The notes under the pieces: generated by a model
The model's database searches: none
What the model was told of the DNA's origin: nothing
The model's input: only the letters and a program-made list of their open reading frames with translations
Part shown: positions 61,421 to 64,000 of the stretch, piece by piece
Position numbering within the stretch: the first letter of the stretch is position 1
How the letters are laid out: each line of letters starts with the position of its first letter
Program-made: the position numbers and the translations under genes
Source: Deltaproteobacteria bacterium
Lineage (GTDB): Bacteria > Myxococcota_A > UBA9160 > UBA4427
Assembly: GCA_016713665.1 (NCBI GenBank)
Contig: JADJOR010000009.1
Location: forward strand, 434,001-498,000
Direction of reading: 5' to 3'
DNA length: 64,000 nucleotides

Positions 61421-62089
61421 TTGCCCGGCCAACCTCCGCCCGGTCTGGCGACGCGCCTGATCCTCTCGACCATCCAGGCCGCCGATCGCTACCGGCTCCA
61501 GCGCCGGATTCGCCGTCATCCCGGCCTCTCGATCGCCCGGGATGCGAGCACGAATCTGGCCTCGTCGCATTTCGCGCTGGCCCCGGGTGCCGAGCTCGTG
61601 ATCGGCGCGAGGGTCCATACCGAGCGGCGCGCCGGCGGAGTCCACATCTCCGTCGCCGAAGGGGCAAGGGTCGAGATCGGCCCCGGGACCTGGCTGCGCT
61701 CCGACCTCGGTCCGGTCCGGATCTTCGCCTTCCCGGGCGCGCGCATCACGATCGGCCGCGACGGCTTCCTGAACGGCTGCCATCTCTCGAGCAAGCGCTC
61801 GCTCTCGATCGGCGCGCGCGTCTGGATCGGACCGGGCTCGCGGGTCTTCGACGCCGATCAGCACGATCTCGACGATCGCCGCCGCGAGCAGATCGCGCCG
61901 GTCGTGATCGGCGATCATTGCTGGATTGCCGCCGATGTGACCATCCTGCGCGGCGTCGAGATCGGCGAGCAATCCGTCGTTGGCGCGCGCTCGCTGGTCG
62001 CGCGCTCGCTCCCTCCCCATTCCCTCGCCTACGGCCATCCCGCCGCGGTCCACGGCGCGATCGGCGACCGGAGCCGGGTCCCGATCTAG
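61421..62089 (+). CDS. Left-handed beta-helix acyltransferase
   Basis: A 222-residue protein whose centre is built of hexapeptide repeats (LVIGARVHTER, VEIGPGTWLRSDLG, LSIGARVWIGPGS, VVIGDHCWIAADVTIL, VEIGEQSVVGARS). Members acetylate or acylate sugars, nodulation or antibiotic substrates. The His of the family active site may be in FDADQHDLDDR. The start is a TTG at 61421, 20 bases after infA. The next gene encodes a formyltransferase-fold protein, so the two could modify the same sugar, though this is open. Confidence 0.78.
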   Translation: MPGQPPPGLATRLILSTIQAADRYRLQRRIRRHPGLSIARDASTNLASSHFALAPGAELVIGARVHTERRAGGVHISVAEGARVEIGPGTWLRSDLGPVRIFAFPGARITIGRDGFLNGCHLSSKRSLSIGARVWIGPGSRVFDADQHDLDDRRREQIAPVVIGDHCWIAADVTILRGVEIGEQSVVGARSLVARSLPPHSLAYGHPAAVHGAIGDRSRVPI

Positions 62090-62142
62090 GCGGCGGGGCC
62101 TCGCCGGCGGCCGGGGTCGCCCTCCGGCCTCCGGGGCCGGCG

Positions 62143-62151
62143 TGTTATGGT
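62143..62151 (+). promoter_or_regulatory. Extended -10 TGtTATGGT, predicted leaderless
   Basis: TATGGT (62146-62151) with TG at 62143-62144, followed by six bases and ATG 62158. Confidence 0.5.
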
Positions 62152-62157
62152 GGCCGC

Positions 62158-63093
62158 ATGTCGTTGCGCATCGCCGTCTTCGGGCAGGCGCCGTTCGGGC
62201 GCGACGTCGCCGTGCGCCTCGCGGAGGCCGGTCATGCGATCGTCGGCGTCCACGTCCCGCCCGACGCCGGGGCCCGCCCCGATCCCCTCGCCGAGGAGGC
62301 CCGCACCCGGGGCTGGTCGCTCTTCCGCTACAAGGGCTACCGCCGCGCCGGCCAGGCGATCGCGGAGCGCGTCGCGGAGTACCGCGCGCTCGGCGCCGAG
62401 CTGAACGTCCTGCCCTTCACGACGGTGCTCCTGCCGAGCGAGATCACGGACCATCCGAGACACCGCTCGGTGTGCTTCCACCCTTCGATCCTGCCCGCCT
62501 ACCGCGGCGGGAGCGCGCTCGCCTGGCAGATCATCGACGGCGCCCGCGAGTCGGGGATCTCGATCTTCCAGCCCGACGCGGGGGTCGATACCGGCCCGCT
62601 CTATCGCCAGGATCGCGGCATCCCGATCGATCCCGGCGACACCGCCGCCTCCCTCTACTTCGACAAGCTCTATCCGCTCGGGGTCGACGCGCTGGTCGAG
62701 ACCGTCGCGGCGATCGCGGCGGGGACGGCCCGGCTGAAAGCCCAGGCCGAGGAAGGCGCGAGCTTCCAGGGCCTGCTCGACGACGCCGGGGCGCGGCTCG
62801 ACTTCGCGCGGGAGGACGCGGTCTCCCTCGATCGGAGGATCCGGGGCTGTGATCCCCAGCCCGGGGCCTGGGCCCGCCTGGGCGAGGAGATCGTCCGGCT
62901 CTTCGGCTGTCGGCTCGAGGCCGAGGGGCCCTCCGCGGGCGACGCCGCGCCCGGCACGGTCGTCGAGCTCGGCCCCTCCGGTCTTTGCCTGGCGGCTCGG
63001 GGCGGGCGGCTTCGGATCGCGAAGGTCCGGCGCGGCGAGGCGAAGCGGCCCGCGCACGAGGCGGGTCTCGCGCTCGGCGATCGCCTGACCTGA
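62158..63093 (+). CDS. 10-formyltetrahydrofolate hydrolase-like formyltransferase-fold protein
   Basis: A 311-residue protein close to the N-terminal formyltransferase/hydrolase domain of 10-formyl-THF dehydrogenase. Catalytic His108 lies in CFHPSILPAYRGGSALAW and Asp144 in AGVDTGPLYRQ, with the same spacing as His106/Asp142 of that enzyme; EEGASFQGLLDDAGA and the PGAW region of the C-terminal subdomain also match. The aldehyde dehydrogenase part is absent, so it may hydrolyse 10-formyl-THF to THF and formate or transfer formyl to a sugar. It is not fmt, which is at 34966. Confidence 0.8.
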   Translation: MSLRIAVFGQAPFGRDVAVRLAEAGHAIVGVHVPPDAGARPDPLAEEARTRGWSLFRYKGYRRAGQAIAERVAEYRALGAELNVLPFTTVLLPSEITDHPRHRSVCFHPSILPAYRGGSALAWQIIDGARESGISIFQPDAGVDTGPLYRQDRGIPIDPGDTAASLYFDKLYPLGVDALVETVAAIAAGTARLKAQAEEGASFQGLLDDAGARLDFAREDAVSLDRRIRGCDPQPGAWARLGEEIVRLFGCRLEAEGPSAGDAAPGTVVELGPSGLCLAARGGRLRIAKVRRGEAKRPAHEAGLALGDRLT

Positions 63094-63552
63094 GACCGCG
63101 CGGGCTCGCCGGACTGGCCCATCGCGGGGCGGGCGGGCCGCGCCGGGGGAGCCGGCTCGACCTGCCTTTGGCAGGGGGCCGCGCGCGTCGAACGCCGTTC
63201 CTGCGGGGTCGTCACGCGATCGTGCGGATCGGGGCTCGATTTTCCCCCGGCATCCCGCTAATTTGCGCGCCCTGAACGGGACCGCCCCCCTCCATCGCCA
63301 GGTTCGAGTACGTGGAGCCCTGCGCTCGCGAGCGCTTCGATTCCGCGCCGCGGTGGAGATTGCTAGTCGAGCGCCGGACGGGGACGGCCGAAGAGGGGCC
63401 GGGCGGATGCCCTTCGGGCCGAGACCCGGTCGAGAGCTTGATCGCGGGCGAACCGCGATCAGATGTGTCCAGACAGTGTAGAGAGCCGCCGCACGCCGCG
63501 TGCGGAGTCCGCTCGACCAGAACGAGACAGCCAGCAGCCAGGGGACAAGACG
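63094..63552. other. 459-base intergenic region before fusA
   Basis: No gene can be supported. A small hairpin CCTGCC-TTT-GGCAGG lies at 63161-63175 without a T-run. The sequence GATTTTCCCC...GCTAATTTG (63238-63264) is a locally A/T-rich patch that could hold a promoter for fusA, leaving a leader of about 280 bases. Long 5' leaders of fusA can be regulatory; nothing here identifies a known riboswitch. Confidence 0.45.
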
Positions 63553-64000
63553 ATGCTCGGTGACATCACCAAGGTCCGGAATATCGGAATCAGCGCACAC
63601 ATCGACTCGGGGAAGACGACCCTGACCGAGCGCATTCTCTACTACACCGGACGCATCCACGCGATCCACGAGGTTCGCGGCAAGGACGAAGTCGGCGCCA
63701 CGATGGACTCGATGGACCTCGAGCGCGAGCGCGGCATCACGATCGCGTCCGCGGCGACCTACTGTCAGTGGGGCGACAACCAGATCAACATCATCGACAC
63801 CCCCGGCCACGTCGACTTCACCGTCGAGGTCGAGCGCTCCCTGCGCGTGCTCGACGGCGCGATCCTGGTGCTCTGCGGCGTCGCCGGCGTGCAGTCCCAG
63901 TCGATGACCGTCGACCGCCAGATGAAGCGCTACAAGGTCCCGCGCGTGGCCTTCATCAACAAGCTCGATCGCTCGGGCGCCGACCCGTTCAAGGTCACGC
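63553..64000 (+). CDS. fusA: Elongation factor G, spdEFG1/mitochondrial EF-G1 type (5' part)
   Basis: The first 149 codons of EF-G; the gene continues beyond the window. The P-loop is AHIDSGKTT, switch I contains MDSMDLERERGITI, and G3 is DTPGH, with NKLD for guanine. The wording ISAHIDSGKTTLTERILYYT, HEVRGKDEVGATMDSMD and IASAATYCQW follows the EF-G1 of mitochondria, spirochaetes, planctomycetes and some deltaproteobacteria (spdEFG1), not the common bacterial EF-G. In those organisms a second EF-G does ribosome recycling. CAGGGGACAAG lies upstream. Confidence 0.95.
   Translation, partial: MLGDITKVRNIGISAHIDSGKTTLTERILYYTGRIHAIHEVRGKDEVGATMDSMDLERERGITIASAATYCQWGDNQINIIDTPGHVDFTVEVERSLRVLDGAILVLCGVAGVQSQSMTVDRQMKRYKVPRVAFINKLDRSGADPFKVT

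Noticed and set aside
62158..63093. A second fmt gene
   Set aside because: Spacing of His108/Asp144 and the C-terminal half match the formyl-THF hydrolase domain, and a complete fmt sits next to def.

Overview
The window is about 70% GC and coding-dense on both strands. It reads as chromosome from an uncultured bacterium of the Myxococcota or a neighbouring former-deltaproteobacterial lineage. The support for this is an mglB-mglA pair very close to that of Myxococcus, an elongation factor G of the mitochondrial/spirochaete/delta type at the right edge, a RegB/RegA-like redox two-component pair, and the mix of Rieske oxygenases, P450, luciferase-like oxidoreductases and SnoaL-like proteins typical of such genomes. 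I saw no insertion sequence, prophage, integrase or CRISPR array.

Layout. 1-3.2 kb (minus): a lipid-modification operon (DUF6134-like protein, CFA-synthase-type methyltransferase, FAD oxidoreductase, start of a DUF1365 gene). 3.3-5.9 kb: a secreted protein with an IPTL-CTERM-like tail and the RegB/RegA pair. 6.0-10.8 kb (plus): a TlpA, DUF4266, DUF3570, ApbE operon in which the DUF3570 barrel carries a flavinylation-type motif and is fused to a second barrel. 11.0-14.8 kb: MreB, a sterol-desaturase-family hydroxylase, a class II glutamine amidotransferase and a KshA-like Rieske oxygenase. 14.9-16.2 kb: a serine hydrolase. 16.5-21.9 kb (plus): a five-gene cassette (P-loop NTPase, alpha/beta hydrolase, OprP-like porin, degenerate ABC exporter, aspartyl-beta-hydroxylase-like dioxygenase) that I cannot match to a described system.

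22.0-32.7 kb: a SnoaL-like protein, an FMO-type monooxygenase, tRNA-Pro(CGG), a repeat lipoprotein, an SF2 helicase, a YejM-like membrane sulfatase with a possible leader peptide, a metallophosphoesterase and a chemoreceptor. 32.7-39.2 kb (minus): priA-def-fmt-rsmB-rpe, chained by 4-base overlaps except after priA and before rpe. 39.2-46.0 kb: a spermidine-synthase-like methyltransferase, an alpha/beta hydrolase lacking its serine, and a TetR-controlled RND efflux operon. 46.1-50.6 kb (minus): an inverted-repeat element, mglBA, recR, ybaB, dnaX and the SRP RNA; dnaX appears to lack about 95 internal codons.

50.7-60.8 kb: a SnoaL-like protein with a histone-H1-like tail, then a long minus-strand catabolic run (SDR, membrane protein, ThuA, P450, TetR, Rieske dioxygenase, two luciferase-like oxidoreductases around an HSL-type esterase). 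60.8-64.0 kb: tRNA-Ser(CGA), a possible 47-residue CxxC protein, infA, a left-handed-beta-helix acyltransferase, a 10-formyl-THF hydrolase-like protein and the 5' end of fusA.

A theme across the window is a TAnnnT hexamer followed by exactly six bases and then a start codon, seen in front of six genes. This predicts leaderless mRNAs. The three most useful leads are the flavinylation motif in the DUF3570 operon, the 16.5-21.9 kb cassette, and the shortened dnaX.
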